Below are positions 24,745-49,370 of a stretch of 64,000 bases of DNA, piece after piece. The stretch comes from Saxidomus purpurata. Its lineage: Eukaryota; Mollusca; Bivalvia; Venerida; Veneridae. The notes under the pieces are model-generated. The model made no database searches. It was not told where the DNA came from and was given only the letters and a program-made list of their open reading frames with translations. Where the stretch lies: the NCBI GenBank assembly GCA_022818135.1, contig JAFMSR010000009.1, positions 12,917,608-12,981,607 of the forward strand. Direction: 5' to 3'. A program made the position numbers and the translations under genes. Position 1 is the first letter of the stretch. Each line of letters opens with the position of its first letter.

Positions 24745-25075
24745 AGAGTTATACTACCCTTCAAAATGGTCACGTTGGTGTATCATTAATAGTAAAGCGC
24801 AAAACACAGTGAAACCTTTAAAAACCTATAAGACATAAGTTTTATCAAGTTATTTATGTTGTTGGCAAATATAAATTAAGATATACTTAACCGAAAGGGT
24901 AGATATTTTATTTTTGACAAGGATAGTAATAAAAGATTTCCTCTGTATTCAATGTGACTGAAACAGTTAATTCAGGTCGTAAAATTTGGGTTATAGCTAT
25001 GGCAATGTTTAATATTCTAAGAGTATATATCACTGATTAATGTTTTAATAAAATATTGATTGTCACTATGAACTT
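24745..25075 (+). repeat. dispersed repeat, copy 2 of 2
   Basis: The same-orientation partner of 5430-5865, aligning through 'tacccttcaaaatgg', 'cataagttttatcaagttat', 'aattaagatatac' and 'atcactgattaatgtttta'. It lacks the internal segment present near 5545-5600 of copy 1. Non-coding. Confidence 0.65.
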
Positions 25076-26983
25076 AAATGAGACCGGAAATTATTGAGAG
25101 AAATGAAAATGTATCATCTGACGGATCAGCTACGGCCTTTTTAATATTTGTTATTATGCCTTATACCTTGATTACAATTCGATAAAAAATAATCCGTTTT
25201 TAAAGAAATAACGCAACCTCATATGTTTAAACGATTGCGATATAAGTACATAATTCTAAATTATACAGAAAACATGGTATATTTGATTGACCAGAAGTGC
25301 CCGAAAATCAACATTTTTTTTTGCTGTGGCCACTATTTCCCATAATAAAGCTTTCGAACAAAGTGGTCATAGTTTCATAGTCGCTGCTTTTCTTCGTAAA
25401 GTAAGACATAAATCTTTTGTCATACTTTACATTTGACAGTTTAAGTGAAGTTTTAAAACATTTGCATTAAAAAACTATGATTTATAAATAATAAGCTATC
25501 TGTTTAAAATACTTCAAGGTTATTTTACAGTGCCTGTGATTTCGTCGAAGTGCATGGGGGTAAGTAGAACCTATCGAAATCAAATTTATAAAATCATTTA
25601 ATATTTTGTTAAACTTGATAAATTCCTGGAGTATTTGCTGAAGTAATCATTTCTTTTCTCAATTAATTATCTTCTGCAGTTATACGAAATTTACTGCTAA
25701 ATAAACATTTAGCTATTATTTAGAAAAAATAATTTGACACCAAAATGTAACAAGGCCGCCATTGATCGGACGATATCTAATAGGTGTGCGAAAACGCTTA
25801 AATAATTTTTAAAAGCAAATAATATATGAGCCATTTCACTTTTGACTTTTTAAAGTTTATTTAGAAAAGATATTTTGCCAAGGTAATTCAGCTGGGTACC
25901 AATTTAATATTAATTGATATATATCACAGATGACAGAATCGCCTGTAACAACGTTTAACAATATTTAAGCTTAACATTGCCTTTGGAACTTTAGAAATAT
26001 TTTAGAACATATTTTATTCCTTACATAGAATATTGTAAGCATAAAAGTTAAAAAAATATATAACGGTGATTATTATCATAAAATTGCATGAACATTGTAC
26101 AGTGTACACATAATAAATTTGTTTGGGTACGTCATAAAGAAAATAGAGGTACGTCACTTCAATACGATATGCAATACAATGCCAAGCAAATTTAATAGAT
26201 AAAATGCATTTTAGTGTGATAAGAAGTTTGGTTACTAGTGTTATTTCAATATTTATTATATACTTTCATATTGTCCCGTTCACTTTGCCTTAGAGAGTTC
26301 GTTCAGTATTCTACGGTACTGCACGTTGGTAAGGAATGATACTGAACGTTGGCAAGGGAGGGCGGTCCTAGCGATCAGCTGTACGGACTATTTCATTTGT
26401 TTGTAAACATCGTTTTAATGAGGTTTATATGTCGAAGTTTGATAGTTTTTTTACAATTAAATAAGCTATGGTCTTTAAATGAAAAATAAACTTTTATTAT
26501 TTTCAAGTAGACGTAAAAGAGTTTCATTTTTAAAAAGGTTCGAATTTTTTAGGGCACGCAATGCCAGTTCTAGTTACGAAAATTACTGGTACGTATTTCA
26601 GCCAAGTATTGATAAACAAAAGGAACGATGTTTTGCATGTAGTCATAAGAAAGAGAAAACATTTTAGGAACGTACATCAAGTTGATGTATTCACATTTCA
26701 AAGTACAAACCTGCATCCGTAGGAAAAGTCTTGCGTTTTTCAAAACAAGATGGCGGACGGCAACTGAAATTTCTAACCGTATTATTGATGTCAACGTTTC
26801 ACCTAATAAATGACGTCACGTATAAACAACAATATTGAATCGAGTCTATTAATACGCAATAAAGAAAATGTACATGGTGAAATAGTACGCTAGTTGTCAG
26901 AGAAATTTCAAGATTCATTTATTGTTTTTTGCTAACAGAATGACATTTTTGTTCATATTCAATATGAAAGTATATAATAAAAA
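25076..26983. other. unassigned intergenic DNA
   Basis: AT-rich with short chance frames only. 'aacaagatggcggac' near 26744 is of the 'atggcgg' type common at repeat edges in this window, but it cannot be assigned. Confidence 0.4.
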
Positions 26984-27141
26984 GGTTATTGAACTTTTAT
27001 GGCGAAATATTACTTGGAACTCGTTGATTTGGCGGGAACAACTCGCAAGCTCGTTGTTCCCGCCAAATCAACTCGTTAGCTCGTTGTTCCCGCCAAATCA
27101 ACTCGTTCCAAGTAATATTTCACCTTACAAGTTCAATAACC
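26984..27141. repeat. 158-bp hairpin with GGCGGGAAC/GTTCCCGCC core
   Basis: The left end 'ggttattgaacttttatggc' pairs with the right end that finishes 'acaagttcaataacc'; 'gaaatattacttggaac' pairs with 'gttccaagtaatatttc'. The loop side repeats 'gttcccgccaaatcaactcg' twice, so one arm holds a short duplication. The core is like that of 23976-24085. Confidence 0.85.
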
Positions 27142-28264
27142 TACAAAATGACGTTGCTTAAAGAAGTATTAGCAGTAATGTGCTTGTAGATTGACCTAAC
27201 TATCAATACAGTAAATGTTGGCGATGATAAATATGCATCGTATACTTTAGACGGTGTAAGTAAATAGTGTAGTAATAGTAACAAGCTGTAATGTAATTTT
27301 CAATTCTTACACAAGTTGATACTGACTCGTAAGATTTATCCCATAAATTGAACTGGATGAAATTTAGAGACGGATACAAATCATTAAGCAAATTAACCAT
27401 GTCTAATTCTTACCAGAATCATCTGTCATCTAACAGATGAGAACCTCTTGTTCCAAAAGCAAAACTTGATTTCTACAGAAATCCATGTCTAACACGGTGC
27501 TTTAACTTTGATATATGTACATTGTATATGTTTAGGGGGCCAATGTGGGAGAGTGGAATCCTACCCAAACCTTGGAATCTCAAACCAAAGGCTTTATAAT
27601 ATTCCCTGCCGTCATGAAGAAATGCCTACTGCAATGCAAGGAATATTTTATTGTTAAAATATATCTATATATCTGTCTGACTAACTCTTCAAAACATAGT
27701 ATTTCATTACATATAATTATTATAATCCTGTTATTCCCAAAGTGCAATGTCATGCTGACAAAATGCACATTGTTTTCGATTTCAGGTTACGCTGAAGAAT
27801 AATATACATAACAGGGAATAATGACATCTGGAAGAATGTTTCCAGTGTGTAAGTTATCTTTATTGCATACACATTGACAGACTCAGTCAGTAAATTATGT
27901 TACAATATAAATTTAATAAACATTACGACTTTGTATGGTGTTCAGTGTTATAAGTTACTTATGACATTGCAAAAATTACGGGAATATGTTGTCGTTTTAC
28001 AACGTATTTTTCGTTATTGCTAACATTGTTTAAGTCATCAACTTTCTATACTAGTTCGAGACCGCCAAAGACGGATGACCATCAAACCAGCAACTAACAA
28101 AAAAGAGTGATTATGCTGTTCATCTATGTACATATCATAAAACGGAAGAGAGCTTGATTCTCTTAATTTAATTTCCAGACGTGTTATTAAGAAACATGAA
28201 CAGTAAATTAATGTTATAACGATTTCTGCATCTTTCAGACGTAAAATTTTGTTGTGAATCAGTC
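27142..28264. other. 5' flank of the LU/TSP1/C1q gene
   Basis: No coding sequence is recognised. 'ctttcag' at 28234-28240 could be an acceptor for a 5' UTR exon just before the start codon at 28265. A promoter cannot be placed. Confidence 0.35.
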
Positions 28265-41011
<12,747 letters not shown>

Positions 41012-41226
41012 ATAAGAATATAAATGTAAGTTGTTTCCTGCAGAAGAATAGGGTAGGACATAAAACTGACACTTTAGAATTCCGCAGAAATGGTTCAAAT
41101 GTCATTAAAGCATATAAGAGTACTAACCTATACAGTAGAAATTGGTATGTAATGATTTAATGGCACTTACTTCTTTTTTTTTCATACAAGTTATTAAGGG
41201 GCTTTTTTATAATTATACAAATTTAA

Positions 41227-41232
41227 AATAAA
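41227..41232 (+). promoter_or_regulatory. candidate poly(A) signal AATAAA
   Basis: A canonical hexamer 216 bases after the distal C1q stop on the same strand, a reasonable 3' end for the LU/TSP1/C1q transcript. Confidence 0.4.
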
Positions 41233-41524
41233 TAGAACACAATTCTATCATTATTATATCGGTAAATTTCATTATTCTTTATTATGATTATTTGAAGTGT
41301 TCCTGTGACTTTAATTATTTAATAGACATTATTGCACAGTAGCGTTTTGCGACGCATTTTAATTTTCTTTAATAACTTAACGAACGTTTGAAACCCTCTT
41401 AGTTCATCAAGCTGTTTTCAGATCCTGTATATTATTATTCAACTTTACAATATTACACTCTGTATTAGATCAATTGCACACATAATATGAAACAGGTAGA
41501 GCTAATACGCAGGGTCTAAATTAA
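41233..41524. other. intergenic DNA after the C1q gene
   Basis: Nothing recognisable is seen. Confidence 0.35.
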
Positions 41525-42240
41525 ATAAGGCAGGTGTGCTATTGGCGATATTGGTACACTTGGAACCGAGCTATAGTGGCCCGAAGGGCTTTAAGAGGAG
41601 GGCCAATTTGAAATGTGTACCAAAATATCGCTTATATTTCGTCCTTTGAAGTCACATTACCTTTTTTTGCATATGTTGAACATCGGTTTTGCTGAAAATG
41701 GGAAAAGATAAGACAAAAAGATACAAAACGCACATTTCTGCAATAGGCCTACTTCTACTATTTCATAAAGATAAATGCCATTGAATGAATAAATTATTCA
41801 TACTATCCACAAAAGCAAACGTGTCAGTTTCCACATTTCGGTGCTCAATAAGCCTATAAATTCTTAATTCAATAAACGTTGAGAAAGAGACTTCTGTGTC
41901 CTTTCGGCGGCCATTTTCCGTTACGTCTACGTTGTCAATTACGTCAACGTTTTCACGTGCTGACAGTCTAACGTTGCTGCACAGTAGACCGAAAATAGCC
42001 TCAATACGAATTTTCTGGCACACTTGCAAGTGTGCCGATATCAGTTATCGGCACACTACGTCACGTGATCGTTTTATCGGCCCGTATCACCGACAATCAA
42101 AGGCAAATTTGATACTATATATAGTAACATATGCAATAAAAAGCATAACTGAGCCAATACGAGAAAAGCAGGGCCAATACGAGAAAAGCAGGGCCAATAT
42201 GGAATTCAAGCATTCTGATTGGTTTAAAAGAGAGGGCCAA
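41525..42240. repeat. cluster of short palindromes and 'gggccaata' repeats
   Basis: 'gcgatattggtacact' near 41547 pairs imperfectly with 'tgtgtaccaaaatatcgc' near 41614. 'ggcacacttgcaagtgtgcc' at 42017-42036 is a perfect 20-bp palindrome followed by 'gatatcagttatcggcacac'. 'gagaaaagcagggccaatac' is tandemly repeated around 42160-42200. Probably pieces of one or more transposons; no coding capacity. Confidence 0.55.
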
Positions 42241-42515
42241 TACGGAGAAGTCACTTCCGTTAGATTTTTAAACGACGCCATTTTATTTTTAGACTCATGC
42301 TGATATCGAAAAATGACTGTAAAATTTCTTTTTTTGAAATAAACATAGGGTTACGGGTATTCATTTTCTTAGTTAGATCATTTTCTATCCATCCAGAACA
42401 GTTTTGAAGTAAAATTCGAGAAAAAGTTGAATTTCATTTTTTCATCCCCTCCTGTATATTTATTTCTTCTTACTTGTGTGAAAATGCGATTTAAACGGTG
42501 AGAAAATAAATCTAC

Positions 42516-42650
42516 CATGTCCATTGAGTTGTGGATAAGGAAATCTCACCCTCGGGTTGAGATACGTCCAAAAAAACTCGGCAGAGCCTCATTTTTGTGA
42601 CTTATCTCAACCCTTGGGTGAGATTTCCTTATCCGCAACTGATGGACATG
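42516..42650. repeat. 135-bp hairpin
   Basis: 'catgtccat' at the left end pairs with 'atggacatg' at the right. 'ggataaggaaatctcaccc' pairs with 'gggtgagatttccttatcc', and the inner 'gggttgagata' with 'tatctcaaccc'. The loop is about 40 bases. Confidence 0.85.
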
Positions 42651-42713
42651 TTAGATTCTGTTTATATTCTTGTTTATTTAGCCAATATTGTAAAGTTGAA
42701 TAATAAAATTATC

Positions 42714-42846
42714 ATTAATCAAGTGATATCTTATTGGCCTTGTTATTTGTCCTCGGGCAGTCGTATTGGCCCTCGGCCTTCGGCCTTGGGCCAATACGAC
42801 CACCCTCGGACAAATAACAAGGCCAATATGAAATAACTTGATTAAT
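42714..42846. repeat. 133-bp hairpin with a GC-rich tip
   Basis: 'attaatcaagt' pairs with 'acttgattaat', 'ttggccttgttatttgtcc' with 'ggacaaataacaaggccaa', and 'cgtattggccc' with 'gggccaatacg'. The tip is 'tcggccttcggcctt'. It starts 64 bases after the preceding hairpin. Confidence 0.85.
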
Positions 42847-45828
42847 AACATTATATTAGTAAGCTTCTGACATCATGAAATTATCGTATTGTAATGCATG
42901 TTGTGCTAAATTAAATAAGCATTGCTATTGATTTTTGTCTCTGGAAACACAGATCTGTAGATGGCGGTAAATGATGTACATGTAAGAGAGATGGACATTG
43001 TGTGGAAATGTTTACTAAAATGAGACTTTTTATACTTATTGCTTTGAAGAGGACTCACAGTACACCTGCGTTTAAGGTTACGCGCGGGTTTACCACATAA
43101 GACGGGTCATTTTTTAAATGTCAACGTAGACTAAAGAAAATTTGCATGTCAATCCTATAAGGCATTATTTTTTTTATAGAAGTCTAGGGTCTGGTGATAT
43201 TTTTGGTTGTCTGATATTAAAAATTTGAATTATTAGTCATAGGAATTTAGTAGTTATTGCATCTAGCGTACGAAATTGGGTTTAATTACTGAAATTGTAT
43301 GAATTTGTTACAGGTGTAACGTTAGTAGCATATTGAAACATTTGTCACATACTAAAACAGAATTGACACATTAAGCCTAGCCAGTTTTATCAAAGAAAGT
43401 CGTTTAAAATTGCAACAATATGGGGTTGACTTAATATAAATTAGCAAATAAGATATTTCACCTTAAAGAATAAATTCATTGCATGTCTAAACGGTAAGCA
43501 ATATATAAGACAATCTGAATGTGTTCGTTCTGTATCTAGGTTCTTATCTAATTGATTTGATGTAAATTATTTAATAATTGCATTCGTCATGACATCTTTA
43601 TAGCTAATTTAATGTCTTAAAAGATACTTACTTATTTTTTCATCTTATTATATCTACAAATTAATATCATCACTTACCAATATATTACCAAATAAATGAC
43701 TTTGTTACGGCAGCTTATGTATAAGAGTTGAAATATAGTGCTTCCTATAGATCACAAATCTCGCGTAAGTAAAATTTGTATGAGAAAGAGTTGAAACAAA
43801 AGTCTACTTTTCTGTCAAATTTACGAAGTAATATATGGCTTTAATTACATTATCGAAACTGAAACTTTCTCCAGAAGTGAAGCCGGAGGGAATTATTACC
43901 TCGGTACATGACCCATGGGAAAGGCTTCAGTTTCGTTGTAGCAATCAAGGCCAAAAATTATTTCGGTTCTTAGAAGCCGGTGTTATACATAACTGTCGTA
44001 TCTGCTATCGGTGGGAATGTGTAATCTGGCACAAATAATCCCTGTCTAATAATATTATAGTACCACGGTTTATTCTATTATACATAACTTAGTTTCAGTT
44101 GTATCATTTAGTATTGAAAGTGTCTGTGATAGTATTCGGAAGATGTCAGAATCAAAATGTAAGACACTCGATTTATATAGGTACCGATAAAAGAAAAGAG
44201 TAAAATATTTTAAAGCGGAGTAATGACGCAAACGAGATGAGGTAAACTTTCATTCACTGTTTTACTCTAGTTTACTCCAGAAATCAAACTAACAGTTAGT
44301 CCTGGAATTATTTGGGGTTTTGAAGACAAATGTGTAGTAGATATACATATGCATATAGGTTTTACTGTCGTTGTTTAACCACAGCTGTTTCATGTGACAA
44401 ACATATTTTTATTACGTACATAACATTTATTTATGTCATACGTAGTGTTTACATGTATATACTTTTGATTTTTGCATAGTGTGATTTCTTATTCATTTAG
44501 TTCAGAAAATTGCCATTTGTAATAAGACATTATAGTTAGACATTGGAATATTTCGAACATCTATTTATTTTATTGCACTCTGATTACTTGATTTTGTTCA
44601 AAACAAATAATTATAATAAAAATTGTATTTCTATCATTTATGGAAAACAGGTTGAAATTGAAAAGTGTATGCTATATAGTTACGATGTTACATACAAGTT
44701 ATGGCAAGTGCATTGCCAGGTAAAATAGAGAAATATTACATTGGCATATTGCCAGGACGTTTTGTAATAACAATTTTGTTTCATTTTGTTCTAAACAAAT
44801 TTTAATAAACAGTGTTGAACGTGAATTTGGTGTTGTGTTGTTTGATAATTGGGAACACTATCGTAGCCTCGTTTGGCCTTGTAGACACTAAATTAATATG
44901 ATGTTATCGGACTATTGAACGAACTAAACAGAATGTGACAACATTTGTATACGTCAGAGACAAAGGAGTTTTGACAATTATTGAGCATATAAGAATCGTT
45001 TCCTCAGTACTAAAATTTCCAGTAGTATTTATGTAACATATTTAAAAGTCAAAACGAAACATCTCAAAACTTGGAAATCTGTAATAAATTATCAAGACAA
45101 GACAACTCTTTATCAGTACAATCAGGTTACACACATGAACATTTTCAATTTATACATGGGTAACAACATGATCAAAGTTTTATCAATAGTTCAAAGTGTG
45201 GTGGTCAAAAAATAATTATTTTGATGGTATTAGCTAATGTTATAGGTGTTGAAACTTTACATTCCGGTTTCTACGGGGGAAACTTATAACATATAATATC
45301 TCGTTACCATTTTTGTTGGGTTGTATCGTAATCAATGGATTTCTTTTAATTGGCAGCGCGAATTTCAATTTACTATAACATGGATTAAAATTCATTTACT
45401 CGTGCACGAGGAAATCGTGTTCGTAGTATCATGATTATAACAATTTTTAACAAAAAGTCTTTATCAATGAGCGTCGCGGGTAGTAATCTGCGATGTAAAT
45501 ATCAATAAATAGTCGGCAGGTCGTTACATTAGTGACTTATTGGATATTATTTACAGTTTTGAACACGGTAATATTTTCTTCTTCTTTCTAAGCCGTTGGA
45601 TAGTTATTTGGTGATTTTCAGTATATACGCTATGAATTGTTCTAGGTTTCATAGCAAGTAAATATTATCCGTGTTTAGAATTTTCTTAAATGACAGTATG
45701 TGGGTGCTTGATTATGTCTGGGGGAGTAATTTTTCGCGGAGTGATTTAAACCTTTTACAGCATAGAAGTGTGTGAAATTCGTCCACCAAGTCTGAGAAGC
45801 AGAACGTACAGTTTCTGTCTTTATATTC
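42847..45828. other. unassigned intergenic DNA
   Basis: About 3 kb of AT-rich sequence. The 67-codon frame at 43835-44038 and others have no domain or splice context. No RNA gene is recognised. Confidence 0.4.
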
Positions 45829-46223
45829 CACGGTGGGGAATCACGTGATCAAAATAATCTCAAAACAAAAGCAAATCTATGAAAATGTTAATAAAATGAT
45901 GGAAGTTGTTTAGCTGTAAATATGAAATGTAGTTTATCTTATGGCGACATTAATGTGTTCTAGAATTACATAGGTCTCAATCATAGTCTCCTTCCGATTG
46001 TAATAAACACTGCAGGACACTGAAATAATTAATTTTTGAAGTGTTCAGCACAATCAGAAGGTGATTGTTATTGAGACCTGATTGGTTCTAGAGTACGTTT
46101 ATGTTGTCATAAGATAGGCTACTTTTTATAATCACAGCTGAACAGCTTTCATAATTTTATAACATTTTTCATATTATTTACTTTTGTTTAGAGATTATTT
46201 TGATGATGTGATTCCCCACCGTG
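45829..46223. mobile_element. 395-bp MITE with CACGGTG ends and TATTC duplication
   Basis: It begins CACGGTGGGGAATCACGTGA at 45829 and ends with GTGATTCCCCACCGTG at 46223. Direct repeats TATTC lie at 45824-45828 and 46224-46228. The arms of about 180 bp pair almost to the centre, though imperfectly (paired phrases 'ttatcttatg(g/a)cgacat', 'aggtctcaat' and 'ccttc(c/t)gattgt'). No coding sequence is present. CAC-initial ends and a 5-bp duplication fit Transib-type elements, but this is not proven. Confidence 0.88.
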
Positions 46224-46228
46224 TATTC

Positions 46229-48130
46229 TTTATGATTATTTTTCCAGCGACCTGTTTCTATTGGGAGCTTGTGATTCGCTGTTCTAAATTTCAATAGTGT
46301 TAGTCCTTGCTGTCGTGATAAAATTTTCAGGTAATTTTCAAAGCTTATTAATTCTTTAAATAGTTCATATGTTCTTCCTTATGAAGAATTTATCAAATTA
46401 TTCGACCATTGTTGATAGAACTGATTAATAAGTGTTTCTTTTATTAGTTTTGCACAGGGTCTGAAATCTAGATTTCTATCGAACCAACAAATGTCAAACT
46501 TCCGAAAACAATCCGGCCCATTTCCGTCGATGTACATAAGTAAGTGTGTGTTCAAAAGCTGTTATATCGGATTCAACTTACTACCCTTTCATGTGTTCTC
46601 TGTATTTTTGTATTACTGTGTGTATGCGATATCCTTTACTCTCCCACTATACAAAAAGGTCGAATTTATATTCAGTGTGTACCTTGTTAGTTCCTTTTTT
46701 TCTCGTAAATGTAATTAGGAAATTCTTCCTCCGTGAAGTCAGGATGTTGCAGTTTTTTATTATTCAGCGATAACTGTACTCATTCTATATTCATACCGTG
46801 GCCACACCCGTTATATTGCAAGGCCCTTAGTTAATCTTAGTTAACAGTTTGCTTTTGATTTGTGGGGGAACATAAGGCGGATATCTGGTGCCTGCTTATA
46901 TCGAACGAAGACAAATGTGCTTTACACATCCTACATCAAAATAGAAAAGATATTTTACACTTTGCAAAGGTCTACGAGTTCCACACACTGTCCTCTGATC
47001 GAACGTTCTAATGCACAGCCATTTGGTCTGCAGGGTTCATAAATACTCCTGTAACTCAAGCTTATAGAGAATAATATACACGATTTCATCTAACATACCC
47101 TAGCATTTAAATACACAAACAGCCAACAAAGTAACAAAAGCTAACGTATTAACGTATAGAACGTATTATGGCAAAAAGATATTTTGTCCCAAACACTGAT
47201 ATAAGTCGAACATGTATAGGCATAAAAAGCCAAAAACATTAAACCAACAAGTAGGTACATGTATTTGTATTCCAAAAAGGATGAAAAGAATTTGTTATTG
47301 ATGATAACTCAGTAATATTTTCTTCTGTTGATAACATTTACCCATTTTATTAGAACTAGTTATGTAAGGCATAATTGCACATGTTTTATTACTTAAAAAG
47401 CGAACAATCAATATCGAATACTTCGGTTACAAAGTGGTAATTAATAACACATAAAAGGTTAAACGTTATGCATAAATATTAAGACAAAACGTCCCTTATA
47501 GACTTCCTTCTAACTTTATTAGTAATACATAGCTGAAGGCAATAAATCACTTATATAAGATAAAGGTCAGTGTGCTATGATTCAACCAGAATCAGTGGAC
47601 CACAAAGAACTTCGATGATTGATGCAAGAATATATTAATATACAATTAAGGGAACTTCTAGCGCTACCTTTCAATATTTTTGAATATCTCAGAAACTGTA
47701 CCAGAAATCTTTACCAAATTTTTACAACACGTGGACTGTTCTTTTTCACCGCAAGTGAACTAATACATTATTTGGTGGTTGCGTAAATACCCATTTACCG
47801 CACGTGTAATGTACGCTACCCTCGAAATCGAAAGTCGCAAAAATGAACAACGCATTTCACAGGTTTAAAATCAATGTTCTATTTTGTTATTCCATCTCAA
47901 CATTGTTTAACAATAGTAAATTCAAAAAATATTAACATAAAATCACAAACTTTAATCCCTTTAAACAACGGCAACAATATCACAAAGCGCAAATTAAAAA
48001 AGCTGCAAAAAGTTCACATATTTGTATCTCGTCTAACTAATTTAAGAACACGGAAACACAAATTCTTATAAAAACCTGAAAAGTATTTTATGGTTAATAA
48101 ACAGTACTTCAATATCACCAGCCCTTTTGT
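46229..48130. other. unassigned intergenic DNA
   Basis: AT-rich, with short frames only. No domain, RNA or known repeat is seen. Confidence 0.4.
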
Positions 48131-48319
48131 TCAATGTCTAGTATGGCCACCATTGTCATCGATAACATACTGCCCACAAATGTGCCGAGGAAAACGATTC
48201 CATTCTTCCACCACAAATTGTCGCAGTTGTCCCAAGTTGACCGACCATCTTGCTTTGACGGCCCTACCAATTACATGATCCCAAATATGCTCTATAGGGT
48301 TGAGGTCGGGTGGACACAT
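48131..48319 (-). pseudogene. Tc1/mariner transposase, C-terminal fragment
   Basis: The minus-strand frame reads CPPDLNPIEHIWDHVIGRAV and ends RHICGQYVIDDNGGHTRH-stop. PDLNPIE(H/N)xW is the signature around the third catalytic acidic residue (the E of DD34E) in Tc1-type transposases, and the GGHTR-stop ending is also typical. The first about 280 residues, with the HTH region and the first two Asp, are missing upstream (an in-frame stop precedes 48319), so it is an inactive remnant. Confidence 0.88.
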
Positions 48320-48769
48320 TTAAGTCCGAGGAAAAATGAAATGTGACCACATACAAGGCCCAGTAGCAGTGACTTTTACACGTGCAAACCGTCCTCTGCG
48401 AAAACTTTGCGACTTTCTATTTTGGGGGTTATTATCTTTGAGAGAGTGTAGTTTAATAACCAATGGATGGTTTGCAATAAAAATTATTAAAAAATTGTAT
48501 ACATGTAATATACTATTTATCATTCGTGTAAAGTTTGTCGCACCTAATTGGTTATTGCAGGATTTGGGCATTAATCCACATCATGGCTATTATTAGTTGA
48601 AGGTCTTTGATGCAAGTATTCCTAATTGTCATTCTAAATATGGTCAACTGACACAGTAACAAGACCAATTTTAGTTATGAAAGCCAGAACTAGGCTATTA
48701 TTATCTTGTCATTTACGCTTTCAAAAATTAAGAAGGTGGAGCTAAGGGTGTTTTTATATACAAGACAAA
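48320..48769. other. unassigned intergenic DNA
   Basis: No transposase continuation is visible upstream of the Tc1 fragment. The chance frames on both strands have no domain. Confidence 0.4.
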
Positions 48770-49370
48770 ATTGACCCTGTTGGTTGTGGTATTGTCTAGT
48801 GAACCTCTACCAAGTTTGTGCAAATCATGCCCCTGGGGTCAAATTGACCATGCTCAGGGTGGGGGTATTGTCTGTATATATAGTAATAGGAAAAACCTAA
48901 CTTCCACTGATTTCCTACAACTACACCAACCAGCATCTAACCAAGTAGCCACTGACTTCCTGAGCACACAATGTCTTCCTAAACAATCAGTGACTTCCCC
49001 TTGCAACCACTGACTTCCCCTTTGAACAATTGACTTCCTTAGCAACCAATGACTTCCCCTAGCAAACAGTGACTTCCTATAGCAACCAGTTAATTTCTTA
49101 GCTAACATTTACTTCCTTAGCAATAACCAGTCATTTCCCCTAGCAAGCAGTGACTTCCTTAGCATCCTGTAGCACCACCTTGCGACCAGTGACTTCCTTA
49201 GCAACCTTTGGCATCCTTAGCAATTAGCAACAGTTGTCTGGCAAACACTGACTTCCCGTAGTGACCAATGACTTCCTTAGCCACTACTGATTCCTTTTAG
49301 CTGTTTAGGTAAGTGTACTGGTATTCAGGTGAGAGATATAGGTCCATCATGGCCCTCTTGTTGATATATT
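48770..49370. repeat. interspersed repeat with an internal minisatellite of about 20 bp
   Basis: It starts with the 'attgtctagtgaacctctac' phrase of the 9240-type family and ends 'gtgagagatataggtccatc' plus 'atggccctcttgttgatat', the complement of the 'agggcc' repeat heads elsewhere. Between 48905 and 49290 the unit 'acttccttagcaaccagtg' recurs about 18 times with 19-24 bp spacing. Confidence 0.7.

Noticed and set aside
43835..44038. 67-codon open frame after the C1q gene
   Set aside because: It has no domain, no splice signals and no homologous copy in the window.
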